DNA of 64,000 nucleotides from Gracilaria domingensis (lineage: Eukaryota; Rhodophyta; Florideophyceae; Gracilariales; Gracilariaceae): NCBI GenBank assembly GCA_022539475.1, contig VCMS01000041.1, positions 241,097 through 305,096 of the forward strand. Direction: 5' to 3'. Below are positions 51,970 through 62,783 of this stretch, one piece after another. Under the pieces are notes generated by a model. The model was given only the letters and a program-made list of their open reading frames with translations. It had not been told where the DNA came from and did no database searches. The translations under genes and the position numbers were made by a program. Numbering within the stretch: position 1 is the stretch's first letter; every line of letters begins with the position of its first letter.

Positions 51970-54342
51970 TCAGTTCACGGAGATCTTCTGTGTTTCCATT
52001 CGCATCGCATCGGAACTGCTGATGAGCTCCTTGGTTTGCATGCACATGCACCATGAGCTCGTCTTGTGATATTCCGATTTTAGATCTGGAGAATCTCCCG
52101 TCTCGCCCTTCAGCCGAAGCGTTGTGATCCGTCTTGGACGGAGCTTGTAGATTTTGGAACGGTTGGCCAAAACAACATCATCAGTACGGGCACTCAGCTC
52201 GAACACAGCGCTAGCTTGCACCCCAATCGAATCTGTTGGGAACTGCATCTCCATACTAAAATCGCGATAGGCATTCCGCAAGGAGCTTGCAAAAAAGTCG
52301 ACGCTCATCTCACGCACGAGCTCGTCATCAATACGCTCCTGTGAGCCAATTCGCCTCGCAGACAGTAAATCCATGGAAATATCTCTCCGAATCATATCCA
52401 TCGACACATCCCTTTTACCACCAAACTCGCCTCTTCTGAAATCCATAGAGTTCTCCCTCGAAGCAAACGGCGCATTCTTGAATAGAAAACTAAACGAACG
52501 ACTTACCGACGTCGCATTCTTGCCATTGTTAAAGCGAGAAGCATCGAATATCTGGTTCGTAGTGGTAGCGGATATGTTACAATGATTGGCTAGTCCAACC
52601 GAAGTGCCAGCACTATTGAGCACCTTGTCAATATCATCCGCACGCTGTTTCCTAGCGTCCTTTGCAGCGGCGTCTGACGAAAGGTGCGTCGCATGTAAAT
52701 CAAGCCTCTGTGAAACAGACTCAGACAGTTTCATATTCGACGGCATCATCTCCTGTGACGGCGACGCAACCAACGCAACATCAAGCGGTGCCGCACCCGG
52801 ATAATTACCCGCACTATGCGTCGATTCCGATTCATCAATTCTAGTACCGGCAAGTTGGAAAGTAGCAGCATCCACGTCGAACGCAGTAAGCGACGAATGC
52901 TGAGAAGCGCAGTACGGTTGCGACGTAGCCAATGGCGCTTGCGCGGACGACTGCGCCACAGAGTGCGTCATGCGTTGTCCAGGACGCGCCATGTGATGGT
53001 GCATGGAGGCGTGGTGGGAAACTTGCTGCATCGGGTTGGACACGACTGGCAGCTCATGCGCAGACGGCATGGACGGTGAGCTCTTCTTCGCATGACTCGG
53101 CAGCACATTTTGAGAACGCGACGATTGCTCCGCCTTCTTCTGCATCATCACCTTCATGTCCTTGAAAAACTGCGTGGGTGAAAGTTGCACCGCGTGCTTA
53201 TCCTTGCCGTTTCTCGGGCCAGCGGCAGCGGCGGCAGCAGCGGCGGCGGCAGCGGCGGCGGCGGCGGCAGCAGCAGTAGCGGAGTTCGGGACAACTGCGG
53301 AAGCGGCACGATGCGCATGTGCCGCATTTTGATCCGGAGGGAAGGAGGCGTTGGGTTCACCCTTGACATGGCCCCTCATCTGCGCGTTAGCCTTCGCAAG
53401 CGCATTGGCGACAGTAGACTCGGCTGTCTGGCGCGCGAGCTTGGAATCAAGCGGAGCATGCTCATTCACGAGGGGGAAGGTATGATGCGGGAACAACGGC
53501 GGCTGTTGCAAGGACTTGTGCTTGTGCAGGGCGTCACCAACGGCAAGCGGGTGCGCGGCGTCGACGGGCGGATGCTTGCTGGCGGCGGGCGTTTGGTGTT
53601 GCGACGGGGCGACGTTTGACGCAGACGGTTGGTGTGGGTGTGGGGCGCGCGACGGTTGCAGTTGTTGAGCTTGTTGCGGCTGTTGAGTTTGCTGCTGCTG
53701 CTGCTGAAGATCTGGTGGGATGGGATACTGCGGCACGAAGTACGACGGGCGTTGTTGGGCGTTGTAGAGATGCAAATTGGCGGCGTCCAACGGTACGGGA
53801 TACGACACGAGCTGCACAGGGAGATGCAAGGCACTAGAAGTAGGGAAGGACTGCACAGGCAAGGGCAGCACGGTCTGCACGGGCAACATAACCTGCGGCG
53901 GCGCCCTCACCTGCGCGACGTTGGCGCCGACAGGCAAGATACGTCTATGTTGCGTGTATCTAGTAGCACGATCCTGTCCGTTGTACCGCTCGCAATGCGG
54001 GTGTTTACGCAGATACTCGTCGAGGTTCTTCTGCAAGGGGGCGGCATTGCCGGCGATTTTACGGCCCTGAACGCGGTTCCAAATGGTGACGCGCTTGTGA
54101 TCGGGGGAGGTATTCTTGGCGCGCTTGGCGACGCCGGACGGGGCGGCGCCTTCGCCGGACGAAGCTGGCGAGGGGGAGGCGGGGGCGCCGCGGAAGGGGG
54201 GGCGGCGGGCGGCGGCGGCGCGGAAATGACGGACGTGGAAGCTGCGGAGGGGGCGGAGGCGGTGGGGGGGGGGGAGGACGAACGCGGAAAGCGCACGGCG
54301 GACGCAATGGCAGCTGTAGTCGATGGCGGATGGCGCACACAA
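51970..54342 (-). CDS. Gln/Ala-rich nuclear-type protein with a conserved GNAAP motif region
   Basis: A 790-codon frame without lesion, but with no ATG before the conserved part, so the start probably lies in an upstream exon or uses a non-ATG codon. Residues about 80-130 ([21 protein letters not shown], then [19 protein letters not shown]) are highly structured compared with the rest and look like a small conserved chromatin or transcription-factor module whose name I cannot place. The remainder is low complexity: Gln and Pro runs near 200-235, a run of about 20 Ala coded by GCC/GCT near 53220-53280, and His/Ser/Met-rich stretches. The C-terminal third has a repeated (R/D)ISMD(L/F) motif (four copies near 52250-52450). 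Probably a transcription or chromatin regulator. It lies on the same strand downstream of the TRM61 gene. Confidence 0.6.
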   Translation of the reverse strand: MCAPSAIDYSCHCVRRALSAFVLPPPHRLRPLRSFHVRHFRAAAARRPPFRGAPASPSPASSGEGAAPSGVAKRAKNTSPDHKRVTIWNRVQGRKIAGNAAPLQKNLDEYLRKHPHCERYNGQDRATRYTQHRRILPVGANVAQVRAPPQVMLPVQTVLPLPVQSFPTSSALHLPVQLVSYPVPLDAANLHLYNAQQRPSYFVPQYPIPPDLQQQQQQTQQPQQAQQLQPSRAPHPHQPSASNVAPSQHQTPAASKHPPVDAAHPLAVGDALHKHKSLQQPPLFPHHTFPLVNEHAPLDSKLARQTAESTVANALAKANAQMRGHVKGEPNASFPPDQNAAHAHRAASAVVPNSATAAAAAAAAAAAAAAAAAAGPRNGKDKHAVQLSPTQFFKDMKVMMQKKAEQSSRSQNVLPSHAKKSSPSMPSAHELPVVSNPMQQVSHHASMHHHMARPGQRMTHSVAQSSAQAPLATSQPYCASQHSSLTAFDVDAATFQLAGTRIDESESTHSAGNYPGAAPLDVALVASPSQEMMPSNMKLSESVSQRLDLHATHLSSDAAAKDARKQRADDIDKVLNSAGTSVGLANHCNISATTTNQIFDASRFNNGKNATSVSRSFSFLFKNAPFASRENSMDFRRGEFGGKRDVSMDMIRRDISMDLLSARRIGSQERIDDELVREMSVDFFASSLRNAYRDFSMEMQFPTDSIGVQASAVFELSARTDDVVLANRSKIYKLRPRRITTLRLKGETGDSPDLKSEYHKTSSWCMCMQTKELISSSDAMRMETQKISVN
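53215..53280. repeat. Coding trinucleotide repeat (poly-Ala)
   Basis: A (GCN)n tract, mostly GCC on the coding minus strand, encoding about 20 alanines inside the Q/A-rich gene. Such runs vary in length between alleles. Confidence 0.8.
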
Positions 54343-54457
54343 GCCGCGGCGCAGCGCGCAAAAAAGCGCGCCGTTGCGCCAGCGAAAAAAAGCAAAACTG
54401 CACGCCGGGACGGCGCGCTGGCGCGTGCGCGCATCATGCGGCGCGCACGCCCGCCAC

Positions 54458-55600
54458 TCACATCACCAAACATCGCGCGCGCTGCGCGTCGTCGCGCCCG
54501 CGCGCGGGCGCTGCCGACCGCGCCGCCGCTTTCTCGCGCGGCGGTGGCGGCGGCGATGCGCGCGCGCTGGTGGCGAAGGTGAGGAAGCTGGTGTGCCCCT
54601 TCATGACGGAGAACGGGCGGCTGTGCAGCGGCACGGCCGCGCGCACCACGCGCCCGACGTGGCGCTGCTCGCCGAGCGCAGCCACGGCCACGCGCTCCGC
54701 GCCCGCGCTGCGGCGCCCGGCGCCGTCGGCGTCGGCGTCCGAGGCCGCGCGCTGCTCGGCGGCGCTGGGCGAGCCGTCGTCGCCGCGCCTTCTCTTGGCG
54801 ACGCGCGACGCAATCGACGACGGGCGCGCGTGCGCGCGCGTCCTCCTCGCGCCGACGGGCGGCGACGCGGCGGCGAAGCCCGGCGCGCCGTCGGCGCGGC
54901 GCCTGGTCTCGAAGGTCTTCACCGGCGCGGTGAGCGTTCTGACGGCGTAGAAGCGCGCGCGGCGTAGCTGCTCGCACGTTCTTGCCACCTGCTCCACGCA
55001 CGGCGAGAAGGCGCAGAGCACGCCGTTGTTCTTGAGCACGCGCTTGGCCTCCGCCACCAACGCATACGGGGCGGGCACATCCAGGAACACGGCGTCTGCG
55101 CTGGCGTCGCGCACGCCCACAAAGCCCTCCTTGACGGCGTCCACGCCGGCGGTGACGCTGACGATGTGCGCAATGCGCAGGCGCTCAAAGTGGCTGGCGG
55201 CGGCCTCGGCGCGGCCGCGATGAAACTCAAAGCTGAGCACGCGGCCGTGCGGCGCCACGGCGGTGGCAAACGCGGCGGCGGCCGAGCCGGAGCCCGTGCC
55301 GCACTCGACGACGACGCAGCCCGGGCGCAGGCGCAGGAACGCGGCGACGACGAACGCGTCGTGCGGGTACACGATCTGCGTGCGGTGCAGCATGGCGTAC
55401 GCCATCAGCGCCGCGTTGGGCTGCAGCGCGTGCACAAAGCCGGCGCAGCGGCGCGCGTCGCGCGAGACGGCGCGCCAGCGCGTGCCGAAGCCGGCGCGCA
55501 GCGCGTCGTCGTGGCGGAAGCGCCCGTAGCGGTTGTCTAGGTGCGCGCGCGCGCGCAGCGTGACGGCGCTGAGCGAGGTGTACTTCTCGTGCACCACCAC
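54458..55600 (-). CDS. TRM61: tRNA (adenine58-N1)-methyltransferase catalytic subunit (TRM61/GCD14 family)
   Basis: Methylates A58 in the T-loop of tRNAs with a TRM6-type partner. Family blocks appear in order: RYGRFRHDD near the start, [48 protein letters not shown] (SAM-binding motif I), [32 protein letters not shown] (motif IV), [15 protein letters not shown], and at the C-terminus [11 protein letters not shown] 100-residue Arg/Ala-rich insertion separates the last two, as in other eukaryotes but longer. There is no ATG in frame before ALMAYAML; a TGA at 55601-55603 lies just upstream, so about 20 N-terminal residues must come from another frame or exon. It abuts a zinc-ribbon gene whose frame runs into this one. 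Very GC-rich third positions. Identity is certain; the start is not. Confidence 0.92.
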   Translation of the reverse strand: MVVHEKYTSLSAVTLRARAHLDNRYGRFRHDDALRAGFGTRWRAVSRDARRCAGFVHALQPNAALMAYAMLHRTQIVYPHDAFVVAAFLRLRPGCVVVECGTGSGSAAAAFATAVAPHGRVLSFEFHRGRAEAAASHFERLRIAHIVSVTAGVDAVKEGFVGVRDASADAVFLDVPAPYALVAEAKRVLKNNGVLCAFSPCVEQVARTCEQLRRARFYAVRTLTAPVKTFETRRRADGAPGFAAASPPVGARRTRAHARPSSIASRVAKRRRGDDGSPSAAEQRAASDADADGAGRRSAGAERVAVAALGEQRHVGRVVRAAVPLHSRPFSVMKGHTSFLTFATSARASPPPPPREKAAARSAAPARGRDDAQRARCLVM

Positions 55601-55603
55601 TCA

Positions 55604-55945
55604 GGCGCGTGTCGCTGATATCGACGCGCTCATCCGCCGCCACTGTGAGCGCGCCGGCACACACGGCGCAGACGCTGCGCTCGCTCGCGCACGCGCTGCA
55701 CAAGGTGTGGTACGCGCTAAGAACGCACTTGTGGTGGCAGCGATTACATCGCCTTGGTGCCGAAAGCGGCTTGTACTTGCGATACTTTTCCTCCACTCGA
55801 TCTTGCTCGCGCACGCGTCGCAAAGACCATTAGTATCGACCGCGCGCTCAATCCTGGCCGACAGCGCGGACCGCCGGTTGTGCCGGAACGCAACCGCGTT
55901 CTGGTGCGCCAGCGCGCGGCTCTTCGCTCGGCCGGACGTGCTCAT
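55604..55945 (-). CDS. C9orf85-type (DUF2039) zinc-ribbon protein, with a 1-nt frame change
   Basis: ATG at 55945 (MSTSGRAKSRALAHQNAVAF). The N-terminal frame reads GLCDACASKIEWRK, and one base later the coding continues as KYRKYKPLSAPRRCNRC, AYHTLCSACASERSVCAVC. This exact order (CxxC...EWR.KY.KYKPL...C..C...AYH..C..CA....VCA.C) is the C9orf85/DUF2039 family, a small conserved eukaryotic zinc protein of unknown role. The break is in a run of four A (T on the plus strand at 55786-55789); one more A would restore the frame. The zinc frame has no stop before TRM61 and runs on through 55600 in another register, so either the end is altered by a second shift or the two are fused. Family confident, structure of the locus open. 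Confidence 0.75.
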
Positions 55946-57443
55946 GGCGTCCGCTGCGAAGCCGCGCCCGTGCGCCCGCGCATGCACACGCGTGTTGCCC
56001 CCAAAGCGGCTGCTCGCGCGCCACGTGTGCACACGTCGCCAGCAATGCGGGCCGCCATGGCGCGTCAAACCTTCAAACCAAAACGCACCCAATAGCCCGC
56101 GCTCCGCCGCGTGCCGGGCCCCCCCGCGCCACCGTCAGCGACTCGCCACAATGACCGCCGCCTCGCCCTCACCGCCGCGCCGCCATCGCCCGCCGCGTCG
56201 TCGTCGTCCACCAGCACCAGCCCGCTGTACACCACTCCGCCGCACATCCCTCTGCGCCGCCGCGCACCCGACACCGTTCTGGATATGTCGTGGATGCGCG
56301 TCCAGCAGCTCGACATCTAACCCGATACCGCCTACACGCCGTCGCGCCTGACCGCCTCTACCTTCTGTTCGCAATCGTCCATCTTTGACTCTGCGCAGCT
56401 CTCCATGCATTCGAATGCATCACCGCCGCCATCGCCGCCGCCGCCCACCCCGTCACAGCCGCATTCTCAGTCGCAGCACTCTCACAACCACGCGACTCCG
56501 GGCCCGCAGCCACGCGCTTCCATTCTGTCGCGCGCGTAGTACACTTTCTACGCCGCCTTTCGTAGACCGCCTGCGCGCGCGTCGCAGCCGCTCCCCGCAG
56601 CCAAGATGGCTTCGTGACCATCTGCTTCCACCTCCACGCGTCCGGTGTCACAATGCTGGACGCGCAGCTCTCCGCGCTGCGAGGCGCCAAGGCCGGCTGT
56701 GTCGATCTGTCCGTGTTGGTTGCGCTCACGCAACGCACGCTACATTCTAACAATCAACACGCGCTTCCCGCGCTCAGGGCGCACAAGACGTTGCATTGCG
56801 CTGCGCCATGCGGGGTCCAAGGCGTCGAGTAATGCGCGCAACTCTGATATAGCTGATAAGGAGCGACTGCTGGTGCAAGCCAAGCTGTCGGGGGCCGAAG
56901 CGTCGGACTTTGTGGAGCGTCTCAAGCCGAAAGTGTGGACGAACGGTGCTACAAGCACAAAGAATTACAAATCTAAGCCCACACTCGTGCCTTTGCAAAC
57001 TGTACCGACCGCTGCGATGGAAGTTCGCAACCATGAGCTACTTCTGATGTGCACTTTTGTGATCTCCATCAGTACCCAACTGATTCAGATACTGTCTCTA
57101 ACTCATACTCCTACAGCACACTCGCACATACCGTCATCGGCGGCTGCGTACGTGCATCGAATTGGAAGGACGATATGAAACAGGGAATGAGAAGAAGCAG
57201 GTGCCTGGCGGATAAGGCTGGCATCGCGCTCGGTGCCGCCCCAGGAAGTGTTGAGATAGCACTTGCAGATGGTATCCTCTAAGAACGGGAGGACGTTGGG
57301 CGAACAGGTCCCTCACTTTTCGTCTTTGGCGTTTGGCATGAAGGCAAATAGAAGAGCGAAATGGGGGGGGAGAGGCTACACGCGCTCGACTTACATTAGT
57401 TGAGAGTGAACGTCTCCTTCATCGCGCAACGAAAACGGTTTTT
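55946..57443. other. GC-rich region with an unresolved, possibly broken plus-strand gene
   Basis: Plus-strand segments look protein-like in changing frames: VLDMSWMRVQQLDI then TAA then PDTAYTPSRLTASTF and SIFDSAQLSMHSN (56230-56420), DGFVTICFHLHASGVTMLDAQ (56605-56665) and ADKERLLVQAKLSGAEASDF (56845-56910). They may be one nuclear protein with introns or lesions, but I cannot define exons or name a family. No gene is called. Confidence 0.3.
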
Positions 57444-58700
57444 TTATCTTTCTGTTCTACGTTTCTTATGAACTACGAGAGCAACAACGTCATCGAAAAC
57501 TTTTAAGTTGTCGTCGAGGATGACATCCAAAAGGAGAAAAAAGTAGTACAGCTCACGTAGCTCATCCTTGATAACATTAAAAGAATTCTTCAATGTCAAA
57601 GCGTTCCTTCCTTTCTCAGTAACCGGCTCCAGGCCATGTTTGTGAATTATACGCCGGAACATAGGGCTCGCCATGTAGCTTAATATCTCCCAAAAACGAC
57701 AAACTTCGTCGAAAGTTCTCGGCTCCGGACGCCCAGACAAGCCAGATGCCACAGCGTGCTCCAAGATAGCAGCACTCATAACTTTTGAAACCGTTCCTGA
57801 GGTCAATTGTCGAAGTTTGTCAAGAAACGGGTAACAGCATCCACATTTGTCATATGCGTTATCAACAACTGATTCCTTCGATTTTCGTTTCACAATGTTT
57901 TTTGTTGAGACAACAACATTGTCCATTCTCAACCAGCAGTTTGCAACATTATTTCTCCTGAATCCTGACATAGCCATTCCAAAAGGAATATAGGCACACA
58001 TATCCTGGAGAAGTATTGTACATCTCCAAGATTTTTACGACCCTCGCCCGAGAAAGCAGAACATGTGGACGATGGGTGGGATATATCTGCCACGACCACG
58101 CTATCAAATCCGTTTTGATGAATTCTTGGAATGTATTGTTGAAAGGTGGTTAGAAACGTCTTCATGTAATCTTTCTCTTCTTTTGCGTTCAATCTGGCAA
58201 GCCAGAGAAGCTTCTTGTTTCCCTCTTCTGGCGGAGACACAGCTATTTCACGATGCATATGGGAAAAAATGTACCACTGAAATCCTATTGACGTGAGTAA
58301 GAACAATACTGGAAGCTCGGTAATCCAAGGTGGCATCATGCGGTGGATTTCGTGGATCAAGGGTATAATTTCGGCTGCCTTGCGGGCCAAAGCGCGAACA
58401 CCGGCATCTTCGTCGCCTCTCAATGAGGTAGTTAATCCCCTCAGACCCGCCAAAACGTACCCAGATTCTCATGCAGAGCCTTCTTAACCCGATTAGATCG
58501 GGCTGATCTAGAATGCAGATTACGAAGCTCTGTTGTATACTCTCGGGTAGATCGTTCACAACACCAGATGCACGGAGACGAAGACGTTCAAAAAGGTTAT
58601 CGCCGCTTTCGGAAACATTGAGACTCACTAGACGATCATTCAGAGTCGCTATACTCGTTCGCAGATGCGTTGACTTTAGTGCGTCTTGATACCTTTCCAT
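57444..58700 (-). pseudogene. Broken gene of unknown family
   Basis: Starts at ATG 58700 (MERYQDALKSTHLRTS) and continues in three frames: to about 58430 in the first, about 58430-57960 in the second (with LPVLFLLTSIGFQWYIF, a membrane-like segment, and KDYMKTFLTTFQQYI), and about 57960-57444 in the third (LELYYFFLLLDVIL-like helical end). Each frame overlaps the next, and protein character switches at the joins, so at least two shifts are present. AT-rich codon use resembles the mobile-element remnants. No domain recognised; possibly an accessory gene of an element. Confidence 0.4.
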
Positions 58701-58801
58701 TTAGTAAGAATGCTTACTAAGCGCTGAAGAAGTTGAGATCCGAAGTATCCTAGCTCTTTGTCGTACCTCACTATGAGACTTGAACACATCGTGCGCCAGG
58801 T

Positions 58802-59005
58802 TCATATGCCATGATTCAAAAATTCAAATTCGCACTTTATTGTTGCGCTTAATCGCTGCAGCCCTTGATACATGTCGAGGATGAAGTCGATTGCGTTCTT
58901 GCTCGCCTCGTCAAGCACATCCTGCTCGTCATGCATTTGCGACAGCAGCGGCGTGATGACGAGCACAATGCCCGGAGCAGCGCCACCGGCATCACAACTC
59001 GTTAG
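58802..59005 (-). other. Short GC-rich gene-like fragment
   Basis: A minus-strand frame of about 60 codons (PGIVLVITPLLSQMHDEQD, then LDEASKNAIDFILDMYQGLQ) has GC-rich third positions unlike its AT-rich surroundings and ends in a TGA at 58802. No start. It may be the captured 3' end of a host gene. Confidence 0.3.
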
Positions 59006-59782
59006 AGTTGTAAAGTTTGATCACGGCTGTCAAACATCTTGGACTACCATTCACATCATAAACTCTATGATATGCCTCTAGTGCTGCGCTCCAGGACGAC
59101 ATATTGATGTCCTCGTATATGTTCAGAGTGAGGGGCGCAAATTCAGACACACACAGAACAAGCTTCTTGTATCTTTTGAATGCGCTTTTCTGTCCACCAT
59201 TAGACCATACATTGTTTGAATACCCCCGTAAGAGTTTAGATCTACTTTTCGCATCACGTAGCAGACGCAAAGGAAGAACTCCTTGAGAAATAATCCCGTG
59301 GTTCCATATTTCAATTACTTTCTCGATACTATTCGGTAGTCCAGGAATGAAAGGCTTGATCAGAGATGCATCGGTACGATTCTTACCTACCTTCTTCCCT
59401 TCAGCAGCTACGGTGGTATTTCTCCGAACCCTATCCTTATCGACTTCATTACTACTCTTGTCGTGAAAATCTGCATCCCCACCTCCACCCTGAACAGTCA
59501 GGCAGCTCTCAACGATTGGTTTCTTCTTTCCATTAGATGCCTAAGCCTCCTCTCCAGCAATCGCAAGTGGACTTCATCATGCCTTACCTGGTTTTCCAAA
59601 TTGACTTCTTCTTCGAATTCCAATGAAAGCTGACGATCTGCCACCCATCCGTTCGCAGATTTCAAAATGTGCCTAACGATTCCAGGACCTGTTTCCTTCT
59701 CAGCTTTAATCTGGACTGGAACCACAAACCCATTCCCTTTTCCTCCTCCTTGGGTAGCAGATGAAGTACCTCTTCTTTCCAT
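58992..59782 (-). pseudogene. Broken gene of unknown family
   Basis: ATG 59782 (MERRGTSSATQGG) opens about 95 codons with an acidic helical middle (LEFEEEVNLENQVRHDEV) to 59498. Protein character moves to another frame near 59530 and stays open about 180 codons to 58992 (RRNTTVAAEGKKVGK, LIKPFIPGLPNSIEKVIEI, MSSWSAALEAYHRVYDV). One frame change is needed. The start resembles that of the next gene (ATGGAAAG). No family recognised. Confidence 0.4.
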
Positions 59783-59882
59783 TAGCAAAGCACCGGGACG
59801 TCAAAAGACACCAAACTCACCAAATGAGGTCAAATGCCAAAACAAACGTGAACATGGGCAGATCATGGTAGTCTTCTCTTGA

Positions 59883-60596
59883 GTATCTATGAAAACGTCG
59901 AAGTAAAATTTTTTCCCAAATTTCCAAAATGTTTTACATGCTTTTTGAGTACATAAGATAATTTTAAAACATTAAGATCTTTTCCTAACATTGAATAGTC
60001 ATGATTGTTCTAGCTGTAAGTTAGCCTTGAACGCTCGCCGTGAACGTTCACAGTGAACGTTCACAGTGACGTTCACCGTGAACGTCAAAGTTCACCGTAA
60101 ACGTTTACCGTAAACGATTATGGTGCCACCATCAGTGATGCCATCTGACAGTTAAGGGCAACACGCCATTTTTGTGTCTAACGAAAACCTTTACCAATAT
60201 TACAGTACATATATACCATAAACAACTCATCCAAAAGAAAAAAGTTTAATTTTGATGCCAAGGTCTAGAGGTGGATGACTGAGTTTGAGAACTCAAAAAG
60301 TTTTAGAACTGAAACACAACCTAGCTGCGCTTCCATGGTGTGTGTAGTGCAAACCCCTGTAAAGGAAGGCACAAAAGGCGTACGGGACCTTCCCTCCAAG
60401 AGTAATCACAGCAGATAGAGCGCTGCTAGAAATAGTGCAACGAGTTGGGTGTAAGCCGAGACCAAACCGTCACTTCGGGCGTATAGAGCTCAAGAGAGTC
60501 TGCCTAGAAGTCTGGGATGTTGTGTAGACAACGGCGATGCTGGGAGTGAGATGTCACGAGACACACACACAGACACTGATGTAGCACGGCCGTGAC
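59883..60596. other. AT-rich intergenic with palindrome array
   Basis: Apart from the array at 60029-60117, no feature is seen before the LTR-like repeat. Confidence 0.35.
60029..60117. repeat. Array 1 of GTGAACGTTCAC palindromes
   Basis: Six to seven diverged copies of a 13-14-bp unit whose core GTGAACGTTCAC is its own reverse complement; later units drift to GTAAACGTTTAC. Confidence 0.8.
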
Positions 60597-60870
60597 GATT
60601 CCGGGTACTCGGACGGTATGGGTATTGGCCCACGGATGGGATGCTTTCGGCGGTATTGAGGTACGGTACCCTGAGGTCCGGCCATGACGTGGCGCAGATG
60701 ATGTTGGTCGCGTGTACGCGTGTGTAGGAATGGGTGTGTTCACACATGTTTTTTTATGCTTGTCGGATATTTTACTGGCCGCTGCCGCGGCTTGTCACGC
60801 GTACCACGTGTATGGACCTGCTTAGGTGTGCACTAGATTACTTAATTTACTTAATTTATCGATTACGATA
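60597..60870. repeat. Dispersed LTR-like repeat, copy 2
   Basis: About 275 bp closely matching 9059-9341 in the same orientation, with a few short deletions. Similarity stops at GATTACGATA (60870), before the AATAAA-containing part seen in copy 1, so this copy is truncated. Confidence 0.65.
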
Positions 60871-61305
60871 TTCTAAATATCTACAAGGTTACAAATAATA
60901 CTAGTTCTCCCTATGAATGGACGTGGCAAGCACTACATGTGAGTGAAGAATTCAGCAAGGCTGTGTATACGACCGTGACCAATTCCCATTGTGACCATTC
61001 CCAAGTAATTGGCAAACCATCGTACACTCATAAAGAGCTTTACCTCACCTCCGTACGGGAGCGATCAGTATGAATCACAAAAGCTACAAAGTTGCACGAA
61101 ACGCGTTTTTCCGCAGTGTGCGATATGTTAATATCCAAATCATGCTACATTGTTGCAATGTAAGCTGTGATGGAACTTCTGCTGTCGAAATGGACACGAT
61201 CTTTTACAAAAAAGAAAATAAAAGGAGAGGACGAAAATGGCATGAATAGATATTTTTCTACATGAAATACAGAAAGGTTTCATTTCATCGCCCCAGTTAA
61301 GTCTG

Positions 61306-61394
61306 GTGAACGTTCACGGTGAATGTTCACGGTATAGTGAACGTTCACGGTGAATGTTCACGGCTACGGTGAAGGTTCATGGTGAATGTTCACG
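61306..61394. repeat. Array 2 of GTGAACGTTCAC palindromes
   Basis: Two perfect GTGAACGTTCAC units alternate with GTGAATGTTCAC units, each followed by GGT/GGC spacers, six copies in 89 bp. Confidence 0.85.
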
Positions 61395-62530
61395 TCTAGA
61401 TGTGGGACAGGAACGTGAGGGTTAAAGTCACTCTGAGATTTTTGTACAAATAATGACAACAGAAGTCAACGATCGTCAAATGTATCTACCTCATGAAACA
61501 GTGAACACCTGCTTGTCTAACAAAAGGCATTCAGTTCTATATCGTGCTTGTAAAATTATATATTCTTTCTGGCTGTAAGGTTTTTTTCGTATTCTTCTAC
61601 CTTTGTAATATTTGTTATAGAGCTTTGTAAGTTAGAGCACATCCCTCTTGCCTTTGACTACCAGATATGTATCCTTTTATTCGACGATGAAGACAAATAC
61701 CATCATGATTTTCTGTCAAATAATTCCAGAAACTCGATCTCCTGTGCAGGATTCCATTTCATCATCAGTTCCCGCAAAAATGTCTGCTGGAAGAGGAAGT
61801 ACGAACGGTTGAGTCAGTTAAAGAAGTAAAAAAAACGTTCTTACCAGTCAGAACGCTGAAAAGTTTTTTTTTCAAAGCCCTTTACCACCTGTATTCTCAT
61901 GGAGAACATCCGACTAAATTTGCCTTGGTCAAGGTGACACTATGGTTGATCTTATAAGAAGATGAACCAACCTCGGCGTAAGTTGCACGAGCGCGTTTGC
62001 GGCACTATATGGATGGTCTAGCGGACATATGTCTGTTTTCGATCTAAGAAAGATCAACGCGAGAATTTTCTATGTTCTTGTTGTCTTGATCCATGAAATT
62101 CTGTTCGGAAACATTGTGCAGATCTTTTAAACACGTTTTGCATGGCAACCGCTGCATCATAATCCATGTTTCAGTCAAAAACGTTTAAGTTTTTAGAAGT
62201 AGTATCTTTATATTGTTTATCGAGGTTTTGCTTTCATATGTATCTGCCATTATGTCTGACGTTTTACAAACATTTATGAATTTAAGGCTGGAGCTTTTCG
62301 TGAAAAGCAAGTGGCATTGCTTCACAGAGAATCAATATAATAGGAAGAGAATGGGCATTCAGACATCATTAATCAATATCTCTAACATCCATATCTTGCA
62401 ATAAATTTATGTCACCGACGTAGACGGACTAGGTGTAGAATTGAAAAGCTAAAACTTTTTTATTGCCATGTGTTGGTCTGTGCTAATGGACAAAGTTTTG
62501 CTATGTATAATCATCGTGAGCAGGTGACAC

Positions 62531-62640
62531 TATGAACGTTAACTGTGAACGTTCACGATGTACGTTCACGGTGTACGTTCACGGTGTACGTTCACGGTGT
62601 ACGTTCACGGTGTATGTTCACAGCGAGCGTTCATGGTTTA
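62531..62640. repeat. Array 3 of GTACGTTCACGGT units
   Basis: Seven or eight units, opening with GAACGTTAAC and GTGAACGTTCAC and followed by four near-identical GTACGTTCACGGT copies. Ends 140 bp before the recombinase frame. Confidence 0.85.
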
Positions 62641-62783
62641 CAATCCATTCAAATTTTAATTCATTTTCGGCACAGAAAATGTTTTGATGATGTTTTCACG
62701 AAATTGGAGTAAGTATCTTATTGGAACCAAAATGGGCCTGATAACCAACGGATAAATAACCTGTTACTAGACGTCTGAGGTTA

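Larger units (their letters stand above)
60871..62783. other. AT-rich intergenic with two palindrome arrays
   Basis: No supported gene. Arrays of the 12-bp palindrome lie at 61306-61394 and 62531-62640. The rest is AT-rich and resembles the flanks of the Crypton-like remnant. Confidence 0.4.

Noticed and set aside
53629-54582. Plus-strand Gly/Ala/Arg-rich frame of about 317 codons
   Set aside because: It is antisense to the Q/A-rich and TRM61 genes, whose minus frames carry recognisable motifs.
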